The position numbers and the translations under genes were made by a program. Below, piece after piece: positions 25,596 to 34,862 of a stretch of 64,000 nucleotides of DNA. Location: positions 868,001-932,000 of the forward strand of contig CP060220.1 of the NCBI GenBank assembly GCA_023898385.1, read 5' to 3'. Numbering within the stretch: position 1 is the first letter of the stretch; the number at the start of each line of letters is the position of its first letter. The DNA comes from Pseudobdellovibrionaceae bacterium (GTDB taxonomy: Bacteria > Bdellovibrionota > Bdellovibrionia > Bdellovibrionales > UBA1609). The notes beneath the pieces were generated by a model. The model searched no databases. It saw only the letters and a program-made list of their open reading frames with translations, and had not been told where the DNA came from.

Positions 25596-26339
25596 ATGAC
25601 TCGGCGTTTAATCTACCTATTAGGATCGGTACTTTTTGGTCTAGCTTCTGGCACGAGCACGGCTTTTGCTGACAATTTAAATAATCGCCAACGTCGATTG
25701 AGCACCCACTACCTTTCATCCACCAATACAGGACAAGAACTTCTGAGGCCCTTTCAGAGCACCGACGATTATTACAATCGATTTAGTATTGGCGATTTAT
25801 GGTCGCCGCACCCAGAAAAATTATTCGAGATAAAAGCCTCAAAACAAAGTGTGCAATTTCGATTAAACGGTGACTTACTTGCAGCATCCCCTGAGTACTT
25901 AAGCTGGGTGCTGGCTCAGGCATTGGTGCAGTATCGTGCGGTATCGGTGGCACAAAAGTTTGAAGCTGATCCCATGCCCTACTTCATTGAATTCTCCCAA
26001 TGGGAGCTTTTAATAAGCCTAAAATACTGGGAAGAATTTGGCGCCCCTCAAGACTTTGATTATGCCGACCATCCCATAGAAAATATTCGAAAGGTGCCCC
26101 AGCGGCTGAACGCCAGCGTGAACCAATGGAATAATATTTGGAGAAATCAATCAAAAGACCAATTCCTGATGCAAACCGAACGGCGCCATTTAAACTTGGG
26201 ATACCCCAATCAATCCCTAGTGGACTTTGCCCGCACAACCACCTCTGATAAAAACCGCGAAGCCGCACTCATATTGCTGGATGCTTTTCATCGAGATCTT
26301 GAAAAAGAGTGTCAGCGTCGACCGCGGTGGTGTCGCTAG
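25596..26339 (+). CDS. secreted protein of unknown function
   Basis: The 247-residue product has a signal peptide (RRLIYLLGSVLFGLASGTSTAFA) and a mature part rich in aromatic residues (FSIGDLWSPHPEKLF, YFIEFSQWELLISLKYWEEF, SVNQWNNIWRNQS). No motif is recognised. GGGAGGG six bases before ATG 25596 makes the start firm. Its stop TAG and the stop of the convergent serine hydrolase are both read from the palindrome CTAG at 26336-26339, so the genes overlap by four bases. Confidence 0.7.
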   Translation: MTRRLIYLLGSVLFGLASGTSTAFADNLNNRQRRLSTHYLSSTNTGQELLRPFQSTDDYYNRFSIGDLWSPHPEKLFEIKASKQSVQFRLNGDLLAASPEYLSWVLAQALVQYRAVSVAQKFEADPMPYFIEFSQWELLISLKYWEEFGAPQDFDYADHPIENIRKVPQRLNASVNQWNNIWRNQSKDQFLMQTERRHLNLGYPNQSLVDFARTTTSDKNREAALILLDAFHRDLEKECQRRPRWCR

Positions 26340-27409
26340 TTGGATAATAGACGACTGCGGATCTTCTCGGCAATCACACTCAAATCCTGGCCCGTGCAAG
26401 ATCCTTCATTGTAGTGGGTGTTGCACATCACGGCCATGACCAATCGTTTTTCTGGATCTTTAGGGTGAACCACCACTCTTGCGTCATTTCGACAACGCAA
26501 TCCACCCGTGCGCCAAGTTAGTGTTCCTGTTTTACCATAGAGATTAAGACACTGTTCACCCGAGCGACAAAAGGCTCGCCCCAAATAACCCACTGGCGCC
26601 TTCGACCCACCAATTAAATCTTTGAGCCACTTCAGGGCTACAGATGACAAATTAGAAAAATTATTTGACTCCACAGCGGCCCACAAATTGAGCAGTCCAT
26701 TTACGGAGGCCCGCTGAGTGGTTAAGCTCGGCAGCCCGTAGGTTTTTTCGGGCTGCGGCACAGAACATCGCGCCCCTGATCCATACAATAAACCAAGCCA
26801 AAGTCCTTCGGGCCCTTCACCATGAAATCCCCACTGCCTCAATTGGTCATTCAACCAACAGGGGTCGTATGTGTTCGGCGAGCGACCACCGCCCACATGT
26901 CTTAAATAGGCTTCATTAATAGCACGACACACTTTTCCCGCGTCTCGATTGCCATCACGAAAACCACCGGGCCTGTGATAAATCAGGCTACTTTTGATAT
27001 CTTCAGTATTTACAAAAATGGTTTCGCCCAAATCCACGCTGGCAGGTGATGTGGGCCTTGTGTCAGATAACTGTAGATATCCTTCCGCCTCAGCCGCCAG
27101 TGCGCCCAGGGCGCAAGTGATCTTCATGGTGCTTGCTGCACACAATGAAGCTTCACCGTTGATAGAACCCCACTGCTCCACCTCACCCGTGGCACCCAAC
27201 TCGGCCAAACCAATCGCCAATGTGCGTTTGCGAATCAAACGCCGAAGGCTCTCTGGCAACTCACCGGCGGCTTCACTGATTAAGCTTTGAAACTCATCAG
27301 ACCGAGTGTCTGATGACAGCAGTTCCCCTGGCAGCGACACAGCCCCCCATGCGCGCCAACAACAAAGCACGAAAAGAGCCATTGCAAGGCCCCGAAACCA
27401 TTCCCCCAT
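26336..27409 (-). CDS. class A beta-lactamase-fold serine hydrolase (penicillin-binding type)
   Basis: The 357-residue exported protein (signal segment WFRGLAMALFVLCCWRAWG) has the SxxK tetrad Ser93-Thr-Met-Lys96 and the KTG triad at 293-295 (YGKTGT), the two hallmarks of serine beta-lactamases and DD-peptidases. An SxN equivalent is not obvious. Eight or more Cys residues in the mature part suggest disulfides, unusual for a beta-lactamase. It might cleave or modify peptidoglycan peptides rather than confer resistance. Its stop is shared with the convergent gene at CTAG. Confidence 0.7.
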   Translation of the reverse strand: MGEWFRGLAMALFVLCCWRAWGAVSLPGELLSSDTRSDEFQSLISEAAGELPESLRRLIRKRTLAIGLAELGATGEVEQWGSINGEASLCAASTMKITCALGALAAEAEGYLQLSDTRPTSPASVDLGETIFVNTEDIKSSLIYHRPGGFRDGNRDAGKVCRAINEAYLRHVGGGRSPNTYDPCWLNDQLRQWGFHGEGPEGLWLGLLYGSGARCSVPQPEKTYGLPSLTTQRASVNGLLNLWAAVESNNFSNLSSVALKWLKDLIGGSKAPVGYLGRAFCRSGEQCLNLYGKTGTLTWRTGGLRCRNDARVVVHPKDPEKRLVMAVMCNTHYNEGSCTGQDLSVIAEKIRSRLLSN

Positions 27410-27465
27410 CCATCCCCCATGGATTGAAAAACTTCTAGAATTTAAATGATAAACTTAGATTTCGA

Positions 27466-27485
27466 GCGAAAGGTATCCCTTTCGC
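27466..27485. other. perfect 8-bp hairpin between genes
   Basis: GCGAAAGG (27466-27473) pairs with CCTTTCGC (27478-27485) around a TATC loop, six bases beyond the stop of the thioredoxin lipoprotein gene on the minus strand. No U run follows, so termination would be weak or Rho-assisted. Confidence 0.4.
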
Positions 27486-27490
27486 GGAGG

Positions 27491-29104
27491 CTAGTAGCTT
27501 TTGTAATATTTCTCGCAACTGGTTTTGTAAGTTTCTTGGGTTGACTGAGAACATCGTTTTAATCCTGAGTCTTTCACCATGGCTAGCCACTTAGATTCTT
27601 TAGTGCTCACCGACCACTCGCTGACTTTTTTTCTGAGTGACTCTAGTACTCGGTAATTTCGCCCCCAAAAACTATCCACCATGCCCGTGTAATCACCTAA
27701 CAGTGTTGCCACATGTTTTTTAATGAGATCCTTGCTGTCTGGCTCGATGGCCATCAGGTTTGTTACATAATTTGAATACCACTGAAGACGCGTCGCCGGC
27801 CCCTTTGCCTCTTTGTAGGATTCTTCAAACCATTTCAAAGCCTCTTTGTTCTGACCCTCTTCTTTTGCGATATACCCAAGAGAAGACATAAAATAATATG
27901 GCTTAAGGCCCGCTTTAATTTCACTTTTTAGAATTTCCTTGGCCTCCTCAGGATTCCCAAAGGCATTAAGCAGATAGCCCGCATGATTCACTAGCGTCAC
28001 ACGCTCATGAGTGTCTTTCACCACCCGCAAATCACTATTTAACGATGATTGCAAAGCCCGCCGATCGGCCTCGTCTACAATATACCCCTGTTTTTTAGAA
28101 AAACCCGCCAGTGGGTAAAAGCTGGAGTAGTAGTTATTTCGACTGACACCTTTTGAGTTTCTAAAAACTCGCAACTGTTCAGCATAGAAATTCATCCATG
28201 CCTTTCGATCTCGGTCATCATCGGCGGTTGTCAAAAATTGAAGGTACTCATCGCCAGAATAGGCAAAAAACACCATGTTTGCGCCCAACGTATTTTTATC
28301 AGCCAGCAGTATCTCTACTCTTTTGCGATATGTTTGGCGCTCGGGGTCTGGCAACAACTCACCCTCTTTCTTGCTTCCCAACTTCAAATCAAGTGCTGTC
28401 AAAAACAGTGTGGCCTTTTCCGCCGCATAATTTGCACTGTCTAGTTTTGACTCCAATTTAAAAAGTTTGTCTAAAAAGGGTTTTGGATTTTCTTTTATAT
28501 CTTTATCTTGTGACCAAGAGTAGTTCACCAATGATTTCAGTCGACCTTTATCAATAGAATCTGAAATCAATAATTCATCTAGCACCTGGCCAACGGGATC
28601 CCACTGATTCTTTGCAAAATTCATGGTGGCCACGATGTCTTCTGAGGAGTTATAGGGAGACAGGCGTAAAATCTCCCGCCCTTGAGGGGTCAACAACATC
28701 AATGTAGGGTAGCCATAGGCTTTTAGTTTTTCTCCCCATTTCTGTGCATCTTCCGTGTCACCATCCAGATAAACTGCCAAATAATCTCTAGTGGCTTCAA
28801 TAAATTGTTTTTCCCGAAACAACGTGGATTTAACTTCATTACAGGGCGGACACCAATCAGCCCCCCAGTAGACAAAAAGCGGCTTGTTTAGTTCGAGCGA
28901 CAGCTTAAGTGCAGCATCCATTCCCTGCTTATTCCAATGGATTTCTGCCGGAGTTGCTGACCCCGACAGTTCTTTTTGGGACTTACAGGCTGTGAGGGCC
29001 GAAAGAATCACACCGAATAAAATCTTAAGGACTTGTTTTCTTTTGTGTCCAAACTGCGAGAGTCTACTGAAGTCAAACATGAAAATAGTCTGCATTTTTT
29101 GCAT
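27491..29104 (-). CDS. thioredoxin-domain lipoprotein with long helical C terminus
   Basis: A lipobox LTAC (Cys40 from the first ATG) follows the hydrophobic stretch VLKILFGVILSA. A thioredoxin-like domain with WCPPC (Cys85, Cys88) and cis-Pro in YGYPTLMLL comes next, and then about 370 residues of TPR-like helices (HAGYLLNAFGNPEEAKEILKSEI, NKEALKWFEESYKEAKG). The layout suggests a periplasmic DsbD-gamma/thiol-disulfide relay with a scaffold. Starts at 29104, 29095 or 29080 are all in frame; none has a strong ribosome site. Redox partners may include the VKOR-DsbA protein at 34863. Confidence 0.7.
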   Translation of the reverse strand: MQKMQTIFMFDFSRLSQFGHKRKQVLKILFGVILSALTACKSQKELSGSATPAEIHWNKQGMDAALKLSLELNKPLFVYWGADWCPPCNEVKSTLFREKQFIEATRDYLAVYLDGDTEDAQKWGEKLKAYGYPTLMLLTPQGREILRLSPYNSSEDIVATMNFAKNQWDPVGQVLDELLISDSIDKGRLKSLVNYSWSQDKDIKENPKPFLDKLFKLESKLDSANYAAEKATLFLTALDLKLGSKKEGELLPDPERQTYRKRVEILLADKNTLGANMVFFAYSGDEYLQFLTTADDDRDRKAWMNFYAEQLRVFRNSKGVSRNNYYSSFYPLAGFSKKQGYIVDEADRRALQSSLNSDLRVVKDTHERVTLVNHAGYLLNAFGNPEEAKEILKSEIKAGLKPYYFMSSLGYIAKEEGQNKEALKWFEESYKEAKGPATRLQWYSNYVTNLMAIEPDSKDLIKKHVATLLGDYTGMVDSFWGRNYRVLESLRKKVSEWSVSTKESKWLAMVKDSGLKRCSQSTQETYKTSCEKYYKSY

Positions 29105-29138
29105 GGAAGACGCTCGCTTTCTATAAAGATGAAGCCCA

Positions 29139-30845
29139 TTACATAGCTTTAGGAGTTTCTATATTGAGTAACTTTAAGCCATTTTTCAGCACAGCCAATG
29201 TAGCTGATACCAGTGCTATTCGTGCCGCCTCAACCTCAGGCTCAACACCAAGCACTCTGCACTTGTGATAAAAGTGGTTAAAAGCACGGCACACGTCAAG
29301 TAGGTAATGGGCGAGCACATTGGGTTTGAAACCTTTAAAGGCCACATTCAATATTTCAGGGTAACTCAATAGAATTTTTACCAGTTCTCTTTCTTCACTG
29401 GAGTCCAAATCCACAGGCATCGAGGGCGGCACGGCTTTTCCGTATTTTCGCAAAATACTCTCGCACCGCACACAAACGTATTGAACATAAGGGCCACTGT
29501 CCCCTTCAAAATCAAGCACTCGATCCCAATCAAAATCTACATTTTTCACACGATCGTTGATCAAATCGTTAAACACGATGGCACCCACGCCGACTTTTTT
29601 AGCCACCTCATCTTTGTCGTCGAGGTCTGGGTTTTTGCTTTCGATAACTTCTTTCACCATATCAATGGCGCGTCGAAGGACATCTTCTAAGAAAATCACA
29701 TTGCCTTTTCGGCTGGACATCTTGCCCACATCTTTAAAACGATACATACCAAAAGACACATGATGGCAATCCTTGGCCCACTCGTATCCCATTTTCTCAA
29801 GAACCTTAAAGACCTGTTTAAAGTGCAACGTTTGCTCAGCACCAACCACGTAGAGATTTAAATCGGCTCCCAACTCTTCTTTTCTATAAATGGCGCTGGC
29901 CAAATCGCGAGTGGCGTATAAAGAAGCCCCATCACTCTTTCGAATCAAACAAGGCGGCATATCGGCATCATCAAGCTTGACCACCACAGCGCCTTCACTT
30001 TCTTCCAAAAGACCCAGCTTTTGCAATCGATCCTCAACAGCCTTCAAGCGATCGTTATAAAAGGACTCCCCACGCACTAGCTCATGCTTCACACCCAACA
30101 TGGCCCAGAGGCGATTGTAGTCCTGCATGGAAACATCAACAAACATTCGCCAAAGGTCAGCAATGCCCTCATCGCCATCTTCAAGACGTTTAAACATTAA
30201 GGACCCTTCTTTTTCTATTTCAGGATCCAATTCGGCTTCGTCGTGAAATCTCACATACAGTTTATACAGCGATTCAAATGGCTCGGTGGCAAAAGGATAT
30301 TCGCTGCCCCATTTTTGGTAGGCATATGCCAGTTTACCAAACTGCACACCCCAATCTCCAAGATGATTAATACCAATCACGTTATAACCTTGGGAACGAG
30401 CCAAGTTGCAAATGGCCTGGCCAATCACTGTGGCTCGCAGATGACCGATATGCATGGGCTTTGCGACGTTGGGTGAAGAAAAATCGATGACGACGGTTTT
30501 TCCAGCTCCCAGTGATGAATGCCCCAATCGATCGCCCTCTGTACGCACGGCCTCAAGCAATAAATCCTGCAGATGTTTATCTGAAAACTGGAAGTTAATA
30601 TAACCATTCACCGGGGTCACAGATAGTAAACCCGGAAGTTGCAAGCCTTTGATCTTTTCAGAAAGCTCTTTGGCTATCAATGGCGGCGCTTTTTTTAAGG
30701 TTTTTGCCAGAAAAAATACGGGCATTGCCAAATGCCCGTGATCGAGCTGCTTAGGCGTTTCCATGAGCGGAACCACCTCATCAACAGTGAGCCCAAGTTC
30801 TCCTTTTATTTTTTCAGCCACATGCAGCTTTAGCTTTGTCAACAT
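29139..30845 (-). CDS. argS: arginyl-tRNA synthetase
   Basis: This class I synthetase of 568 residues carries the N-terminal additional domain, the signature SSPNVAKPMHIGHLR (HIGH at 132-135), the KMSS-like SSRKG loop with GKMSSRKGNVIFLED, and the C-terminal DALR anticodon-binding helix bundle. AGGA seven bases before ATG 30845 supports the start. It is divergent from the HU gene across 184 bases that should hold both promoters. Confidence 0.97.
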   Translation of the reverse strand: MLTKLKLHVAEKIKGELGLTVDEVVPLMETPKQLDHGHLAMPVFFLAKTLKKAPPLIAKELSEKIKGLQLPGLLSVTPVNGYINFQFSDKHLQDLLLEAVRTEGDRLGHSSLGAGKTVVIDFSSPNVAKPMHIGHLRATVIGQAICNLARSQGYNVIGINHLGDWGVQFGKLAYAYQKWGSEYPFATEPFESLYKLYVRFHDEAELDPEIEKEGSLMFKRLEDGDEGIADLWRMFVDVSMQDYNRLWAMLGVKHELVRGESFYNDRLKAVEDRLQKLGLLEESEGAVVVKLDDADMPPCLIRKSDGASLYATRDLASAIYRKEELGADLNLYVVGAEQTLHFKQVFKVLEKMGYEWAKDCHHVSFGMYRFKDVGKMSSRKGNVIFLEDVLRRAIDMVKEVIESKNPDLDDKDEVAKKVGVGAIVFNDLINDRVKNVDFDWDRVLDFEGDSGPYVQYVCVRCESILRKYGKAVPPSMPVDLDSSEERELVKILLSYPEILNVAFKGFKPNVLAHYLLDVCRAFNHFYHKCRVLGVEPEVEAARIALVSATLAVLKNGLKLLNIETPKAM

Positions 30846-31029
30846 CTTTAATCCTGACGCATTTTTCTATAGATTCCTTAACCTATCTAGGATGTGGCCG
30901 GTTTTCAAGCTTGACCTCATGTCACTGCGCGAATTTCTTGACCGATGAGCTTGTTCCATTTAATTTCGCTCTCCTCATTGAAATCAAGATGTCTTTTATT
31001 AACGACAACAGTTAGGTAGAGGTGGAATT

Positions 31030-31305
31030 TTGAATAAAGCAGAATTGATCGAGAAGCTCGCAGAAAAGACAAAGACCACAAAGACTCAGTCAGAAAATAT
31101 TCTTGACGCAGCCATTGAGATTATTCAATCCACCGTGGCCTCTGGAACAGAAGTAAAGCTTGTTGGCTTTGGCACCTTTGATCGCAGCAGTCGCCGTGAA
31201 CGAAATGGTCGCAACCCAAAAACAGGTGAGAGCATCGTCATTCCTGCCTCTACCGTACCCCGGTTCCGCCCAGGAAAAGAATTCAAAGAAAAGGTCAGCC
31301 ACTAA
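31030..31305 (+). CDS. hup: HU-family DNA-binding protein
   Basis: The 91 residues are a typical HU/IHF subunit: MNKAELIEKLAEKT, VKLVGFGTFDRSSRRERNGRNP (the beta-arm start) and IPASTVPRFRPGKEFKEKV (arm with the DNA-intercalating Pro region). It begins with TTG at 31030, supported by GAGGTGG at six to seven bases. It could act alongside the H1-like protein at 14282 in nucleoid organisation. HU and IHF cannot be separated by sequence here. Confidence 0.94.
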   Translation: MNKAELIEKLAEKTKTTKTQSENILDAAIEIIQSTVASGTEVKLVGFGTFDRSSRRERNGRNPKTGESIVIPASTVPRFRPGKEFKEKVSH

Positions 31306-31318
31306 ACGTCGGCCTTAT

Positions 31319-31342
31319 TTGAGCCTATTTAAACAGGCTCAA
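31319..31342 (+). terminator. hairpin after HU gene, possible bidirectional terminator
   Basis: TTGAGCCT (31319-31326) pairs with AGGCTCAA (31335-31342) fourteen bases beyond the HU stop. The 3' arm is also the coding sequence for the last residues of the convergent GYF_2 gene. There is no strong U tract, so termination is only possible. Confidence 0.4.
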
Positions 31343-33115
31343 TCCTTGCGTATCAGTATAGAATTGTTCGGCTGCCCGCACGGGCTGCTGAATATCTCCC
31401 ATGGAAATGGGTTTACCCTTGCTTAAAGTGGCGTTGACCTGTTGGCCGGCATCAAGCAAATCTTTATAAATTTGCTTGAGCTCCATCCATTGAAGGCCCA
31501 ACACCCAATCACCCGCCGATTTCGGACCCACTGAGGCTAGCGCTCCCGTTTTTTGCCTTCGAAGCCCCGTTCGCCAACGCGGATAAAACCCTCGCCAGGA
31601 ACTCGGATTTTTTGTTACTTGGCTCACTTGATTCTTCAAATCTCCGGCCAATTTATTTATAGTTTTTGATACAACAAAAAGGGCCTGCCGTTCTTGTTGA
31701 GTAAAATAGGTTAAGCTTTTCACGTGGGTTTTTATCTGTTTAGTAAATAAGTTTTGATTTTTTCCAAGAAAAAATTGCCGGCGCGCCTTTAATCCTTCAG
31801 ATTCAGCCTCCACGGAATAAAACCCATCAGGCAGTCGTTCTTTTTTTAGATCCACAATGCCGTCACCGCCCCATCGAACAGTTACCACGTGATACACGCT
31901 TCGCCGATCCAGTACCTTGCCCCCATAAGCTTTAAAGGTCACTTTCCCTAAAAAGTGCTCGCTAGCATCCGTCTTGAGCACCACGCGAGGCGAATCCCCC
32001 TTCAATCCCGATAAGCTCAAATTTAAAAAACTGGGTGGTTTTTTTACAGGCGGAGGCTTTGGTTTTTCTTGCTGAGCCAACTCTACCTTCGGCGGTGGTT
32101 TTACCTGCTGAACCACATCGACCTTCGCATCGGTTTTTGGCTTTTCAGGAGCAATGGGCTTAGTCGGTGAGGGCACCGGCTGGTCCGCTTTTTTGACCAG
32201 CGTTGCTTTTACCGCTTTATCCGGTGGGAGCTCCGACGAATCCACTTTCTCTGGCTGTGGCGGCGCGGTTTCTACAACTTCTGGATCAGGTGAATCTGGC
32301 TTTGAAGATAAAATAATGGCCACAATGGCTGCGCCAACAAGAAGTCCAAAAAAGCTGAACTGTAATACGCGGGGATGAACAATTTTTCGCTCAATCCCGC
32401 GCCAGACTTCCTTTGCCAAAGAGTGCGAAGTGTTTTTTTTGTTGGACTTTCGTTTTTCGGCTGCTGATGCAGCTACGGCCGCTGATTTTTTGCTTTTTTT
32501 TGATTTGGATCGATGCTGTTTTTTTGAAGATGACCCTTTACTCTTCTTGGTGGCCTCTTCAACCAAATCCACCCCGTCCGCCTCCAACGGAATCACCGCA
32601 GAAGCCATGGTCGGCTCCTCGGGCACCGGCATTTCCATGATGTGAGCCAACATTTCAGCGTCCCAGGCCGTTGGGGGCTTAATATCAAAGTGTTGTTTTT
32701 GCGATGCTACCATGGGCGCATTCAATGCACTGTTAAAATCAGGCAGATTTGAAATGCGATACCACTCCTTCATCCCCTCTTTCCAAACATAATCAGAGTA
32801 ACGACAACTCCCCTCATGCAGCATCGAAATAATCTGTTCTTTTTGAAACGGCCCCTGCTGAAAACGAATTCGCTTCCCGTTTTCGTCTTTGCTTTTTACC
32901 AACAACACCCAGAGGTCATCACCTTCAGGCTCTGGCAAATCTCGCAACAGCTCTTTGAATTCTTGAAACTCCTTTAAACCCTTCCAATGGCTGTCGCCCT
33001 CTAAAAAAACTAAATCAAAAGGTCCGAGACGGCCCGATTTGAATTCTTTAACAATTTCGTGAGTGGTCACGGGCCCTTGCGAACGCCCTTTTTTAAGATA
33101 GTACCACTTTTTCAT
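31325..33115 (-). CDS. GYF_2-domain transmembrane protein with proline-rich linker
   Basis: The 596-residue protein begins with two tandem GYF_2-type modules (KKWYYLKKGRSQGPVTTHEI near the start, then WVLLVKSK...RIRFQQGPFQKEQIISMLHEG). A basic Ser/Lys-rich stretch (residues about 190-220) precedes one membrane helix (LQFSFFGLLVGAAIVAIIL). A Pro/Lys-rich spacer (about 280-365) and a probable beta-sandwich plus helical domain outside the membrane follow. The modules should face the cytoplasm. Its ATG overlaps the stop of the ChaN-like gene (ATGA), so the two work as an operon. Role unknown. Confidence 0.7.
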   Translation of the reverse strand: MKKWYYLKKGRSQGPVTTHEIVKEFKSGRLGPFDLVFLEGDSHWKGLKEFQEFKELLRDLPEPEGDDLWVLLVKSKDENGKRIRFQQGPFQKEQIISMLHEGSCRYSDYVWKEGMKEWYRISNLPDFNSALNAPMVASQKQHFDIKPPTAWDAEMLAHIMEMPVPEEPTMASAVIPLEADGVDLVEEATKKSKGSSSKKQHRSKSKKSKKSAAVAASAAEKRKSNKKNTSHSLAKEVWRGIERKIVHPRVLQFSFFGLLVGAAIVAIILSSKPDSPDPEVVETAPPQPEKVDSSELPPDKAVKATLVKKADQPVPSPTKPIAPEKPKTDAKVDVVQQVKPPPKVELAQQEKPKPPPVKKPPSFLNLSLSGLKGDSPRVVLKTDASEHFLGKVTFKAYGGKVLDRRSVYHVVTVRWGGDGIVDLKKERLPDGFYSVEAESEGLKARRQFFLGKNQNLFTKQIKTHVKSLTYFTQQERQALFVVSKTINKLAGDLKNQVSQVTKNPSSWRGFYPRWRTGLRRQKTGALASVGPKSAGDWVLGLQWMELKQIYKDLLDAGQQVNATLSKGKPISMGDIQQPVRAAEQFYTDTQGLSLFK

Positions 33116-34743
33116 AGGGCCACCTCTACATTGGCCAACGGAACCTGCTGAGATTCAAGCCGCTTCACCATGGACAAGTAGAATTGATCAAAATTGGGGT
33201 GACTCATATCTTGAGAAAGCACTTCTAATAACTTGTCGCCGCTTATGCGACCATTACGGTAGGACAGATACAGCTTTTCCCCCAACATGTGGCCTAGCAG
33301 CCGAGCCGCCTCAATGTAACTGGCCTTTCGCCTTGGCTTCACCTTCAGTGGCCGAAAACGATCGGTATGCACAGCAATCACTTCTCGCATTCTTTGATCC
33401 AATGCCAACAATAAAGCTTCTCTTCCATGATCATCGGGAGACGTGACTGCCAATTGATTTTTTAAATCCCGTACCGTTTCTGCTTTTCTTTTGTGATTGA
33501 TTAACTTTGATACAAAGAAACCCACAGCTTCAATCCAAATGAGGCCTAGAAAATCTTGCGGCACCTGCCAAAAGAGCCTTTGCCTCTTACAAAGTTTTGC
33601 ATGCACATATTGTCCAGCGAGACTTGCGGCATGATTAATGGTGTGACGAGAGAGGTAAAACAACCCGCTTTTTGGCAGGTAAAAACTTCGATCATTCCGA
33701 ATGGAATATTCGGCTATGGTCTGAAGTCCGGGAGGCACATCTTCTACAAGACCTTCAAAAATACGATCATCGGCGGCACTGTAAACGGCCACATCCGAAG
33801 GGACCATCTTCACGGATAGGTCTTCGGCTACTAGTTTAATCAAATTAGAAATATAATCGGTAAAATCAACACTCTCATCATCATCTTCTTCGTCGTCAAT
33901 GTCTTGATCAAAAGTGTGTTCGAGAAACATCAGATAGCTTTGCCACTTCACCCAAGGAGGCGAGCCCAGGATACAAAATCGCAAGTTGCTAGAAGCCATA
34001 ACCTCTACTTCGTGCTCTAGGCCCTTTCGCGCCAACTGGAAATACAAACGCTCCGAGTTTTGAAAGATCGTTACGCAAGCGCCCCCGCCAGACAATTTCT
34101 TTCGCAATTTTTCAGGGAGGTGCCGCTTTGCCAGATGCAAGTCTCCGTACAGCACGTAGATCAAACACTCAGGGTGGCGTGCACTAATCTCCCCGATCAC
34201 TGAAGCGGCGTGCTCATCGCGTTTAAACAACGACTTACCCGATCGACGAGATGCATATTTGTTCACACCAAAGACTCTGTACCCCTTCGATCGGGCCAAA
34301 TCAAAAAGGGGGCGGTAGTTCTCCCACGTAAATCCCCACTTCAGGTCCCAGTCCACCAGTTTCAAAAATTCTTCTTCAGAAACTTCTCTGGCCATAAAGG
34401 CATCTAAATGCTTTTGGTGAACGGACTCCACGCACTCTAGCGCCAGACACACATTGCGAGTGTCAGGCAGGGATCTCAATATTCGTAAATGAGTGCGCTG
34501 GGATTGAGAAAACGCATGAAAATCACCGCCAAGTACAATCTGGGCCGCATCCACGCTTTTAAATAAGTCGCGATGACTCGCCGGTGACCACTTGCTAAAG
34601 AACTCCGCCTTGTAAGATAGAGCGTACTCACGCAAATCCTCCGGCTCGGGACCCAAAAATTGTCGCACTTGTGCCTTAATCTGCAGCAACAGCTTTTTGC
34701 GCGCCGCCAACCATCTTTTTTGCTGCGAATCTAGGACACTCAC
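33112..34743 (-). CDS. ChaN/Tiki-like (DUF399) domain protein
   Basis: Residues about 65-240 match the ChaN-like haem-binding/Tiki superfamily: VLGGDFHAFSQSQRTHLRIL, CLALECVESVHQKHLDAFMA, VDWDLKWGFTWENYRPLFDLARSKGYRVFGVN and YVLYGDLHLAKRHLP, with conserved Asp/His/Glu at the strand ends. The C-terminal 300 residues are helical and unrecognised. No signal peptide is seen, unlike classical ChaN lipoproteins, so a cytoplasmic location is likely. GTG 34743 follows GGAAGGTGG. It is the first gene of the pair with the GYF_2 membrane protein. Metal or haem use is inferred from the family. Confidence 0.65.
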   Translation of the reverse strand: MSVLDSQQKRWLAARKKLLLQIKAQVRQFLGPEPEDLREYALSYKAEFFSKWSPASHRDLFKSVDAAQIVLGGDFHAFSQSQRTHLRILRSLPDTRNVCLALECVESVHQKHLDAFMAREVSEEEFLKLVDWDLKWGFTWENYRPLFDLARSKGYRVFGVNKYASRRSGKSLFKRDEHAASVIGEISARHPECLIYVLYGDLHLAKRHLPEKLRKKLSGGGACVTIFQNSERLYFQLARKGLEHEVEVMASSNLRFCILGSPPWVKWQSYLMFLEHTFDQDIDDEEDDDESVDFTDYISNLIKLVAEDLSVKMVPSDVAVYSAADDRIFEGLVEDVPPGLQTIAEYSIRNDRSFYLPKSGLFYLSRHTINHAASLAGQYVHAKLCKRQRLFWQVPQDFLGLIWIEAVGFFVSKLINHKRKAETVRDLKNQLAVTSPDDHGREALLLALDQRMREVIAVHTDRFRPLKVKPRRKASYIEAARLLGHMLGEKLYLSYRNGRISGDKLLEVLSQDMSHPNFDQFYLSMVKRLESQQVPLANVEVAL

Positions 34744-34862
34744 CCCTTTACCACCTTCCCTATCAGTTTTGCTGACCGCCGGTGGCTTGGCAAGAAACTA
34801 TATTCCTATTGCCCACCCCCTTTTTTTTCGATTTAATGCATGCATTGAAGGAGACTCACCCT

